Shown here piece after piece: positions 1 through 6,114 of a DNA stretch of 8,530 nt. This DNA comes from Flavobacterium sp. (GTDB taxonomy: Bacteria > Bacteroidota > Bacteroidia > Flavobacteriales > Flavobacteriaceae), in the NCBI GenBank assembly GCA_012032075.1, contig JAAURU010000137.1, positions 1 through 8,530 of the forward strand, in the 5' to 3' direction. Position 1 is the first letter of the stretch. Every line of letters begins with the position of its first letter. A program made the translations under genes and the position numbers. The notes beneath the pieces are model-generated. The model worked only from the letters and a program-made list of their open reading frames with translations. It did no database searches and had not been told where the DNA came from.

Positions 1-444
1 CTAGATGGCAGTCTAGTCATGCTCTGGGAAGATGCCGCGAAAAATCCGTTATTACAGGCGTTTGCGGTATTGGAGGGGCAAGAGGCGATCGGTAAAGAGG
101 TTGCTGAGTTAGGACAGGGAGCCTTGCTGGGTTTAGCACCATTTGTAGATAGTCGGCTGGGGCGAGTTTCGATGCGCTCTCAAGGGGCGGTGGTGCTAGC
201 AATACCGCAACGCTTGGTAGTGGCGAAGTTACAACAGGATTTAGGTTTTGCAGCGCGGTTTTATCGAGCGATCGGCATCGTAATGGGTTATCGGTTACAG
301 GGCGTGTGCGGACGCTTGGGTTATGGGCGACGAGTATATGCTGGCGGCGAAGAGGACGAGTTGGATCTGGGGGCGATCGATCGGATGGGATTGGCAGGAC
401 GACGGTTTGAGTTGATGTTGGATAAATTGAGAATCAGGGCTTGA
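1..444 (+). CDS. C-terminal part of cyanobacterial cyclic-nucleotide-binding-domain protein (bacteriocin-transport-associated type), 5' partial
   Basis: The frame is open from the window edge and stops at TGA 442-444, giving the last 147 residues of a longer protein. It opens with LDGSLV, typical of a CNB-domain beta-roll. Next come KEVAELGQGALLGLAPFVDS (about residues 32-51), a strand with VVLAIP, then a helix containing KLQQDLGFAARFYRAI (about 76-91), the usual end of a CNB fold. The tail has RLGYG, an acidic linker (EEDELDLGAID) and LAGRRFELMLDKL. From memory this tail matches cyanobacterial two-CNB-domain proteins that sit beside bacteriocin/RiPP ABC-export genes (TIGR03896 type). They probably sense a cyclic nucleotide or another small ligand; their real role is unknown. 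Base composition (about 50% G+C) and GCGATCG at 85, 268 and 373 set this gene apart from everything after about 690. The CNB fold is fairly certain; the subfamily is a recollection. Confidence 0.7.
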   Translation, partial: LDGSLVMLWEDAAKNPLLQAFAVLEGQEAIGKEVAELGQGALLGLAPFVDSRLGRVSMRSQGAVVLAIPQRLVVAKLQQDLGFAARFYRAIGIVMGYRLQGVCGRLGYGRRVYAGGEEDELDLGAIDRMGLAGRRFELMLDKLRIRA

Positions 445-623
445 TTTCATACTGATGCGATTAGTTATTCGATCGGATTAAATACTTATCTACAAGAACT
501 AATTAGCCTAACAAAAGGAGAGCTTAGATCTAAACAAAAGATATAGAATCTCAAAATAAATGAGATATTATCTAACTAGCGGCAGCAATTTAACCCAGCT
601 TACTAACTTAAGGGAATCTAAAT
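445..623. other. Cyanobacterial intergenic region
   Basis: There is no supported gene here. The stretch is AT-richer than the CNB gene but still has cyanobacterial flavour (CGATCGG at 470). A small inverted repeat, ATCTCA (548-553) and TGAGAT (561-566) around a 7-base loop, could form a weak hairpin but has no T-run after it, so it is not a convincing terminator. An AGGGA at 611-615 lies a sensible distance upstream of the ATG at 624 and may be a ribosome binding site. Confidence 0.4.
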
Positions 624-674
624 ATGAATAGCGAAAACCAAAAGAATAAACAGGAAGCCGATCTAAAAAATTGA
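624..674 (+). CDS. Start of a short unidentified cyanobacterial ORF, truncated at the junction
   Basis: ATG 624 is preceded by an AGGGA-like ribosome binding site and begins MNSENQKNKQEADLKN, then hits TGA 672-674. The stop follows a run of six A (665-670). With five A the frame would read on as LKIDKAIEKA and straight into the murQ remnant. The hydrophilic, Gln/Lys/Glu-rich start resembles the leader of a ribosomally made peptide precursor, which would fit the neighbouring bacteriocin-transport-associated gene. That is inference only: the diagnostic part of such a leader would lie beyond the junction and is lost. It may equally be the start of any cyanobacterial gene. Confidence 0.3.
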   Translation: MNSENQKNKQEADLKN

Positions 675-687
675 TAAAGCGATCGAG

Positions 688-1183
688 AAAGCTGTTGAAA
701 ATGCAGAAGATAGTACTACTCAAGCTTGGCTAGATTTACAAGAATGGAACATTACTACTAATGATGTTGTGGTAGGCATTGCAGCTTCTGGAACCACTCC
801 TTATGTAATAAAAGGTTTGGAAAAATGCAACGAAAACGGAATAAGTACTGGTTGTATTACTTGTAATGCTGGAAGTCCGTTAGCATTAACCGCAAAATTC
901 CCTATTGAAGTAGTGGTGGGTCCCGAATTTGTAACAGGAAGTAGCCGTATGAAAGCTGGAACGGCTCAAAACTAGTTTAAATATGATTTCGACTGCAACT
1001 ATGATACAATTAGGCAAAGTAAAAGGAAATAAAATGGTCGATATGCAATTGAGTAATGATAAATTAGTCGATAGAGGTACAAAAATGATTATGGAAGAAA
1101 TTGCAGTTGACTATGAATTAGCCAAAAAATTATTACTTCAATATGGCAGTGTGCGAAACGCAGTTACTAATTACAAACAATAA
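688..1183 (+). pseudogene. murQ: N-acetylmuramic acid 6-phosphate etherase, C-terminal fragment with two frameshifts
   Basis: MurQ cleaves the lactyl ether of MurNAc-6-phosphate to give GlcNAc-6-phosphate and D-lactate during cytoplasmic recycling of peptidoglycan sugars. The fragment starts at KAVENAEDSTT, which lines up with E. coli MurQ around Glu114; that catalytic Glu is codon 706-708. It continues through the SIS-domain core VVVGIAASGTTPYVIKGLE, then GPEFVTGSSRMKAGTAQ. There the frame breaks. Adding one A to the run at 968-971 and one T to the run at 976-978 restores QKLVLNMISTATMIQLGKV, the family sequence, which then runs to TAA 1181-1183. The N-terminal part, including the equivalent of E. 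coli Glu83, is missing because foreign DNA takes its place at about 687. Two single-base losses within about ten bases look like sequencing or assembly error, so the gene may be intact in the organism. The next gene follows after 12 bases. Confidence 0.85.
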
Positions 1184-1195
1184 AAAAACAATACA

Positions 1196-1660
1196 ATGAA
1201 AAACCTAACCCTATTTTTTAGCCTATTTATTTCTAGTTTTATTTTTTCCCAACAAATAGAATACAAAGAAAAGAAATTTTATGTTGATGGTGTTCATGTT
1301 TATAAGCATGAAATCACAAAAACTTTAGCAACTAACATAGAAGCATTAAACTTGTATAAAAAATCTCGAACAAAAGAATCGGTTGGTGGTTTTTTACTTG
1401 GTGCTGGAATTGGTTTAGTTGTAGGAGACGTTATAAAAGGATTAGTTTCTGATACAGAATATCCTTCTGGCTTTACTTATGTAGGAGCTGGTTTAATGGG
1501 AATTTCCATTCCTGTACTAGTAGGAAGAACAAGAATGAGAGATAAAAGTATTGAATTATATAATGAAAGTATAAAAGGAAATAGCTCAAAATTAGGTTAC
1601 AATTTTGACATGAAAATAATTACCAATACTAACGGAATAGGTTTAAATGTAACTTTCTAA
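1196..1660 (+). CDS. Secreted or membrane-associated hypothetical protein
   Basis: The product has 154 residues. The first 20 or so form a clear signal peptide (short basic start, hydrophobic core, FSQ before a probable cleavage site), so the protein is exported. After a polar stretch that includes FYVDGVHVYKHEI there are two glycine-rich hydrophobic segments, about residues 63-85 and 93-110, which may span or dip into a membrane. The C-terminus ends with a strand-like NTNGIGLNVTF. I do not recognise a named family, although this size and layout are familiar among flavobacterial conserved hypotheticals. It starts 12 bases after murQ and ends 3 bases before the next start, so the three are probably co-transcribed. 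No function can be assigned from sequence. Confidence 0.75.
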   Translation: MKNLTLFFSLFISSFIFSQQIEYKEKKFYVDGVHVYKHEITKTLATNIEALNLYKKSRTKESVGGFLLGAGIGLVVGDVIKGLVSDTEYPSGFTYVGAGLMGISIPVLVGRTRMRDKSIELYNESIKGNSSKLGYNFDMKIITNTNGIGLNVTF

Positions 1661-1663
1661 ACA

Positions 1664-2371
1664 TTGCGAAAAAGAAAAAAATACACTAACACAATACCTA
1701 TCTACATTGTAGTTATTATTACTATATTTCTAGTGAGTTGTTATTTTTTGTTTTCCAATAAAAATTTTAAATATTGTTCCAATGAAAATTATTTATTAGG
1801 CATTCATGATTCACTACCGGTAATTGAAATTAACTATAATAATTATAGAGAAGACATTTTAAAAGAAATTGCTCTAAAATTAAATAAAGAAACTTGTTGT
1901 AAAACAAATGAGTTTCTTTTGAAGTTGAGTAACAATGAAAAAGTGAATACAACACTTTTTAATTATTGCAGGAGCTGTCCTATAATATGTGGAGGCAGAA
2001 CACATACTAGAGTTTTAATTAATAGAGATTACCAATTATTAGTCAATGAAATACCTGTAGAAAATGATTCTCTTACTAAATATGTATTTAATTTACTAAA
2101 AAAGCCAAATACGGATTATGAATATGTTAAAAATTGTATGCTATATTGGGACTTAACGACAAACAAAGAGTATATTGAAAAAACTCTTATTGATATCAAA
2201 AAAGGTTATCAGTTATATTATGAAGAAATAGCTTTGCAACAATTTGGGAAACAAATCTGCAAACTAACCCAAAAAGAAATAGAAGAAATTAAGAGAGAGG
2301 AAATCAGTATTTATCTTGGTGTTGGAAATCGAATAACTATTCCTCCTCCACAACCTCCAAAGAACAACTAA
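1664..2371 (+). CDS. Membrane-anchored protein with ExbD-like periplasmic half
   Basis: The frame gives 235 residues starting at TTG 1664, because no ATG occurs in frame before residue 159. Either TTG is the start or a base has been misread in ACATTGCG. A basic N-terminus precedes one membrane helix (about 11-31), so the rest should be periplasmic. The middle is cysteine-rich: a CC pair at 78-79 and C102, C105 and C109. From about residue 116 the order RVLINRDYQLLVNEIPVENDSL, then KKGYQLYYEEIALQQFGK (about 179-196) and a Lys/Glu-rich helix recalls the C-terminal domain of Bacteroidetes ExbD/TolR-type proteins (pattern YNELR...FGK..EELS). The aspartate that ExbD carries in its membrane helix is absent and no ExbB lies nearby, so it is not a standard proton-driven transporter subunit. 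The end is proline-rich (PPPQPP). The ExbD link is by eye; the membrane anchor is clear. Confidence 0.6.
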   Translation: MRKRKKYTNTIPIYIVVIITIFLVSCYFLFSNKNFKYCSNENYLLGIHDSLPVIEINYNNYREDILKEIALKLNKETCCKTNEFLLKLSNNEKVNTTLFNYCRSCPIICGGRTHTRVLINRDYQLLVNEIPVENDSLTKYVFNLLKKPNTDYEYVKNCMLYWDLTTNKEYIEKTLIDIKKGYQLYYEEIALQQFGKQICKLTQKEIEEIKREEISIYLGVGNRITIPPPQPPKNN

Positions 2372-2374
2372 GAA

Positions 2375-2602
2375 ATGGCAACAAATAGAAAATTACTTAC
2401 TAAAGGCATTAAATATTTATCGGGTTGTTTACCTTTAATGGCTATAGGTCCTATAGTGATTAATAGTTCTTTTAAAAATCAAGAAAGCCCTTTATATCCT
2501 TATGTATTAACTATTGGAATACTACTTTGCGGAATTGCTATTTATCTAGGTTTTAGAGGAATTAATATAATTATGAAAAGTTTGTTTGATGGAAACAAGT
2601 AA
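2375..2602 (+). CDS. DUF6095-family small membrane protein
   Basis: The product has 75 residues. It has a polar start (MATNRKLLTKGIKYLSG) and two membrane helices, about 17-32 and 43-60, separated by the characteristic SSFKNQESPLYP. It ends with GFRGINIIMKSLFDG. The pattern of GPIVI, SFKNQ, HPLYP-like and IMKSLF is what I recall for DUF6095, a flavobacterial family of about 75 residues with no known function. ATG 2375 lies 3 bases after the previous stop. The 3' end overlaps the next gene by 14 bases, so the two are translationally coupled. In related genomes I believe this gene often sits next to murQ, as it nearly does here, but I cannot verify that from this window. Confidence 0.75.
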   Translation: MATNRKLLTKGIKYLSGCLPLMAIGPIVINSSFKNQESPLYPYVLTIGILLCGIAIYLGFRGINIIMKSLFDGNK

Positions 2603-3170
2603 TATTTATCTAGAAAGTATAAAAAAGCAAATGCTTTATTATAAGACAATTGCAGAAAAAGCAATTGAACAATTAGAAGTTGATCAACTATTTATTGTTG
2701 CGAATGAAGATACTAATTCTATTGCGACTATAATAAAACATCTTCATGGAAACATGCTTTCTCGTTGGACAAATTTTTTAACAACTGATGGAGAAAAAGA
2801 ATGGAGAATGAGAGATGGTGAATTTGATTCCATTTTTACTGAAAAGAACAAAGAAAGTTTAATGCAATTATGGAATGAAGGTTGGGATTGCTTTTTTACT
2901 ACAATAAATGCATTACAACCAGAAGATTTATCCAAAATAATTTACATTCGCAACGAAGGACAAACCGCTTTAGATGCTATTAATCGACAATTAGCTCACT
3001 ATCCATATCATGTGGGGCAAATTGTGTTTTATGCTAAAATGCTAAAGCAAAGCGAATGGAATAGCTTATCGATACCAAAAAATAAATCAACTAGTTATAA
3101 TGCCGAAAAGTTTTCCAAAGATAAAAGTTTGAAACACTTTACAGATGATGAACTTAAGAAACTTCAATAA
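2589..3170 (+). CDS. DUF1572-family protein, DinB/YfiT-like four-helix metalloprotein
   Basis: The product has 193 residues from ATG 2589; a TTG one codon earlier is also possible. The fold is predicted to be the DinB-like four-helix bundle. Probable metal ligands are H51 or H53 in IIKHLHGNM and H137 and H141 in QLAHYPYHVGQI, matching the spaced His triad of that superfamily. The N-terminal YLESIKKQMLYYKTIAEKAIEQL and the HYPYHVGQIVFYAKML stretch are typical of DUF1572 proteins. Relatives in the DinB superfamily include thiol-dependent S-transferases (bacillithiol or mycothiol type), but the substrate here is unknown. It is cytoplasmic, with no signal peptide. The start lies inside the end of the DUF6095 gene, and this is the last gene of the murQ-led run. 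Confidence 0.8.
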   Translation: METSNIYLESIKKQMLYYKTIAEKAIEQLEVDQLFIVANEDTNSIATIIKHLHGNMLSRWTNFLTTDGEKEWRMRDGEFDSIFTEKNKESLMQLWNEGWDCFFTTINALQPEDLSKIIYIRNEGQTALDAINRQLAHYPYHVGQIVFYAKMLKQSEWNSLSIPKNKSTSYNAEKFSKDKSLKHFTDDELKKLQ

Positions 3171-3231
3171 CAATTTTAAAATCAATTTCAATGTCTAGTT
3201 GAATCAACAAGTAAAAATCAATATCAATAAC

Positions 3232-3270
3232 CCTGTCACACTGTTCCGATAGCTATCGGGATGTCGAAGT
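3232..3270. repeat. Palindrome-bearing intergenic repeat of Flavobacteriia type
   Basis: The gene-free spacer 3171-3293 contains CCTGTCACACTG (3232-3243), then a perfect 14-base palindrome CCGATAGCTATCGG (3246-3259), then GATGTCGAAGT (3260-3270). GTCACACTG and GTCGAAGT halves around a variable centre, and the CCGATAGCTATCGG core itself, are recurrent intergenic sequences in Flavobacteriia as far as I remember. The palindrome could form a stem in RNA or DNA, but no T-run follows it on the plus strand. Only this one copy is in the window, so repeat status rests on recollection. Confidence 0.45.
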
Positions 3271-3293
3271 ACTATTTCAAAAAATAATATCGA

Positions 3294-3677
3294 ATGTTTA
3301 CCAAAAAATATAAATCCGTATTCCTTTTATCCCTTTTGTTTTTAGTTTCTTGTTACGAACAAGAACGGAATTGTGCCGATTTTAAAACTGGCAAATTTGA
3401 ATCGGAAATTGAAATTGATGGAAAAAAATTAACCACAACTTTTGAACGTAACGATTCTATTCAAACTGAAAGCTACAACAATAGTATTGATATGTATTCC
3501 ATTCGCTGGACGAATGATTGTGAATATGTAGTAAAAAATATACATCCGAAAAACAGAGCTGAAAAAAAAGCGGTTCAATTTAAAATACTGACTACCAATG
3601 CAAATGGTTATACATTTGAATATTCTTTTGTAGGAGAAGCAAAAAAACACCGAGGAACTGTAACAAAAACACAATAA
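3294..3677 (+). CDS. Small conserved lipoprotein
   Basis: The product has 127 residues. A lipoprotein signal peptide ends in the lipobox LVSC, with Cys20 as the lipid attachment site, so the mature protein should be anchored in the inner or outer membrane facing the periplasm. The mature part is beta-rich and polar: CADFKTGKFESEIEIDGKKL, a strand with TTTFERNDS, then IRWTNDCEYVVKNIHPKN and FEYSFVGEAKKHRGT near the end. I recall this family as short flavobacterial proteins with the pattern NC.DFK.G.F and WTNDCEY. Many of them carry the name 'DNA topoisomerase IV' in databases, which must be a transfer error because nothing here resembles a topoisomerase. The function is unknown. TerC follows 55 bases downstream on the same strand. 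Confidence 0.75.
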   Translation: MFTKKYKSVFLLSLLFLVSCYEQERNCADFKTGKFESEIEIDGKKLTTTFERNDSIQTESYNNSIDMYSIRWTNDCEYVVKNIHPKNRAEKKAVQFKILTTNANGYTFEYSFVGEAKKHRGTVTKTQ

Positions 3678-3732
3678 ATTACGTTTAACAACTTTATTTT
3701 AGAACTAGTAAACCAATTAACATTTAAAACCT

Positions 3733-4581
3733 ATGGAAATTTTAACCAATCCTGATGCTTGGATAGCACTTTTAACCCTTACTTTTTTGGAGATAATATT
3801 AGGAATAGACAATATTGTTTTTCTGTCTATTGTTTCAGGCAAATTAAAAGCCGAAGACCAACCAAAAGCAAGAAGAATAGGTTTATTATTAGCTATGGTT
3901 TTTCGTATTATTTTACTTTTTGGGATTACATGGGTGATGAGTTTAAAAGAATCATTTTTTGATTTTGATTTAGGCTTTTTCTCTGGAGGACTTTCTGGAC
4001 AAAGTTTGATTATTTTTGGAGGAGGATTATTCTTATTATACAAATCTGTTTCAGAAATACATCATAAATTAGAAGGAGAAGAAGAGAGTACCTCTGGAAA
4101 AGCTAGTAATGGTTTATCATCAGCCATTATTCAAATTGCTTTATTAAATATTGTGTTCTCGTTTGATAGTATATTAACTGCAATTGGACTAGTAAGTGCT
4201 GCTGAACCTCCTGTTGGCTTTGGTCCTGCTGGAGCTATCGAAATTATGATTATGGCAATTATTATTTCTATTATTGTTATGTTAGCATTTGCTGGTCCAG
4301 TTAGTAAGTTTGTAAACGAGCATCCGACGATTCAAATTTTGGGATTATCATTCTTAATATTAATTGGTGTAATGCTTTTAGCAGAAGGGTCACATTTAGC
4401 TAACTTTAGATTTGGAAACGATATTGAAGTACACAGTATTCCAAAAGGCTATTTGTATTTTGCAATTTTCTTTTCTTTATTTGTAGAATTCTTAAATTTA
4501 AAGATGAAGAAAAACAGAAAACCAGTTCAATTGAAAAATAGCACCATTGTAGATGAAAATTTAAAAATGATGATTTTTTAG
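3733..4581 (+). CDS. TerC-family integral membrane protein
   Basis: The product has 282 residues and looks complete. It has about seven membrane helices, starting at about 10-34, 49-70, 89-103, 129-157, 168-190, 199-218 and 238-254. The family's acidic membrane motifs are present: FLEIILGIDNIVFL (E20, D26) and, in the second half, LLNIVFSFDSILTAIGL (D145). These two stretches resemble each other, in line with the family's internal duplication. Members of TerC (PF03741) are inner-membrane proteins linked to tellurite resistance, metal (manganese) export and metal supply to secreted proteins; which applies here cannot be told. The C-terminal tail after residue 255 is basic and cytoplasm-like (LKMKKNRKPVQLKN). 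No other tellurite-resistance genes lie nearby. A terminator follows 23 bases after the stop. Confidence 0.9.
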   Translation: MEILTNPDAWIALLTLTFLEIILGIDNIVFLSIVSGKLKAEDQPKARRIGLLLAMVFRIILLFGITWVMSLKESFFDFDLGFFSGGLSGQSLIIFGGGLFLLYKSVSEIHHKLEGEEESTSGKASNGLSSAIIQIALLNIVFSFDSILTAIGLVSAAEPPVGFGPAGAIEIMIMAIIISIIVMLAFAGPVSKFVNEHPTIQILGLSFLILIGVMLLAEGSHLANFRFGNDIEVHSIPKGYLYFAIFFSLFVEFLNLKMKKNRKPVQLKNSTIVDENLKMMIF

Positions 4582-4603
4582 ATTAAATGTCTCATGATAT
4601 TAT

Positions 4604-4645
4604 AAAAAACTCCTTTAAAAAGATATTGTTTTGAAGGAGTTTTTT
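4604..4645. terminator. Bidirectional intrinsic terminator between convergent genes
   Basis: Arms AAAAAACTCCTT (4604-4615) and AAGGAGTTTTTT (4634-4645) pair perfectly over 12 bases. The inner AAAA/TTTT (4617-4620 with 4629-4632) extends the stem. A T-run follows on each strand, so it can end both the TerC transcript and the convergent aspartyl-protease transcript. The probable stop codon of the protease lies at the edge of the hairpin. Confidence 0.85.
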
Positions 4646-5984
4646 TATAAAATTTTTTGAAGCTTAAATTTGAATTCCATCTTTTACCATTTCTGTCAAC
4701 TTCAATCTTAATAAGCTTTCCATCTTCAGATTGAAATAAATCGGTTATTTTTTGAATGCTTAAATCGTACCCTTTTTTCCATTTATTTTCTCAATAACAT
4801 CTCCTTTTTTTAATCCAGCTATTGATGCAGGGGAATTATTTCTTATTGAATATATTTCAAAAACTGGTTTCAATTCGTATTTATATTTTATTTCAACCGA
4901 ATTATCAAATACAAAACTATTATTACTACTTGTTTATTATTTAAATCTGATGAATAGCCTGTATTTACTCCTGAATAACCTATTTTTTCGGAAACCCAAG
5001 TTAATCCTGAATGCTGCACTTCAATACCCGACATGTTATAATTAAAAGGTTCTTTAAAGTATCTATTTTTCTTAAAGTAGAATACTTTATTTTTATAATC
5101 TAAAAACCAATTAAAACGCTTTAAAATTTCACCTCCTAATGATCCATTTCTATCTTTTATTATATCTAATTGACTAAATGATAGACTATCTGGATAAGAC
5201 ACTAATGCTTTCTTTAATTCAAAATTATTCAAAATTAAATTTTCAACTCTGGATTTTTTACCATTAATATCACCTCCTAGACCTCTACCCAAAACATCTG
5301 TAATAAACTTTTGCTCACATTTTATTGAGTCATTTTCAAAAAGCCATAAACCATCTCCTAAACCTGTATCAAATAATAATTTCACCTCATTGGTTTTAGT
5401 ATCATCCTTATTTAATTGTAGATCAATATAAGGTTTACTACCTCTTATATTAATATCTTTTCGAATGTACCTTTTAGTTTTTTTATGAGTAACTTTTTCT
5501 AAATCTTTATGAATTATAATTCTTTTTCTTGAATAGTTGATTTCAATTATAAAATCTTCAAAAAAACTTGAACCAATAATTCCATTAATTGGAATACCTA
5601 ATTTATTTACTAAACTTATATTTTGATCAGTAATTATTAAAATCTCAAAATTATCATCCTTATATTCTTTTACTTTAAATTTATTGTTACTAGATAAATA
5701 GCCTCAATGTTTTCTCCATTTCCTAAACCATTGATTTTAATTTTCCTTGAATCATAAAGTCTTATACTATCATTTTCTGGAAAACTAAACAATAAACTTT
5801 TATCTGATCCAGTATCTAACAGCATATTTAATTTAACATCATTAATAGTAACTTCCATAATAATTAAATTATGAGTTAATTCAAATGGTATTATAATTTT
5901 ATCTTTTTTAGCCAACCATTTTGATTGAGAAAAAATAGATGAACAAATAATTAATAAGGTTAGGTTAAGTAATTTTTTGTACAT
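4645..5984 (-). pseudogene. Secreted retropepsin-like aspartyl protease with C-terminal PDZ domain, frameshifted
   Basis: Read with single-base corrections this is one gene of about 447 codons. A signal peptide (ATG 5984, FSQ at residues 18-20) is followed by a first retropepsin-like lobe with the catalytic motif LLDTGS (D57) and a later NGIIGSSFF. A second lobe has LLFDTGLGDG (Asp codon 5370-5368) and LGGEILKRF. The PDZ domain contains NNSPASIAGLKKGDVIEKING. Such two-lobed aspartyl proteases of the PF13650/PF13975 type with a PDZ domain are common in Bacteroidetes and act in the cell envelope; substrates are unknown. The frame breaks near 5700 (one base missing before GCTATTTATCT), near 4920 (one A missing), and near 4770 (one base missing in AAAAAAGGG). 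A fourth loss near 4657 is likely, giving the ending FKKIL and stop 4647-4645. All are losses in short runs, so sequencing error is as likely as true decay. Confidence 0.8.
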
Positions 5985-6001
5985 AAAGATTGGATTGTTA
6001 A

Positions 6002-6031
6002 TAAAAGTAAGAAAATAATTAAAATGTGCAA
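6002..6031 (-). promoter_or_regulatory. Bacteroidetes-type promoter for the aspartyl protease gene
   Basis: On the minus strand TTG (6031-6029) is followed after 19 bases by TACTTTTA (6009-6002), five of the six fixed positions of the Bacteroidetes -7 element TAnnTTTG. Spacing agrees with the -33/-7 arrangement of that phylum. Transcription would begin near 5995, about ten bases before the ATG at 5984. Confidence 0.5.
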
Positions 6032-6087
6032 CTAATCTTTAACACTTTTTATGACAATTATAATGTGTTAATTCAATAAAAAAAATG

Positions 6088-6095
6088 CAATTTTG
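6088..6095 (+). promoter_or_regulatory. Possible -7 element for the aminotransferase gene
   Basis: CAATTTTG matches five of the six fixed bases of TAnnTTTG and would place transcription near 6102, about 13 bases before ATG 6115. I see no clear -33 TTG at the expected distance, so this is weak. The element sits in an inverted repeat, TTGCAA-like (TGCAATTTTGCA), which could also be an operator. Confidence 0.3.
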
Positions 6096-6114
6096 CAATT
6101 CAAAATAAATTATT

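Noticed and set aside
17..202. Minus-strand 61-codon frame opposite the CNB-domain gene
   Set aside because: It is antisense to a well-supported coding region, proline-rich, and has no family features.
548..566. Six-base-pair hairpin in the cyanobacterial spacer as a terminator
   Set aside because: The stem is weak and no T-run follows.
2744..2935. Minus-strand 63-codon frame inside the DUF1572 gene
   Set aside because: It is a shadow of a conserved gene with no promoter or recognisable protein.
3429..3674. Minus-strand 81-codon frame opposite the lipoprotein gene
   Set aside because: Its Phe/Cys-rich composition is that expected from the complement of an AT-rich gene.
3717..4043. Minus-strand 108-codon frame and a plus-strand frame at 3759-3962 within terC
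   Set aside because: TerC in its own frame has conserved motifs throughout; these are shadows.
3733..4581. Tellurite-resistance operon around terC
   Set aside because: There are no TerD/TerB/TerZ-type neighbours. An isolated TerC protein in flavobacteria is more likely concerned with metal export.
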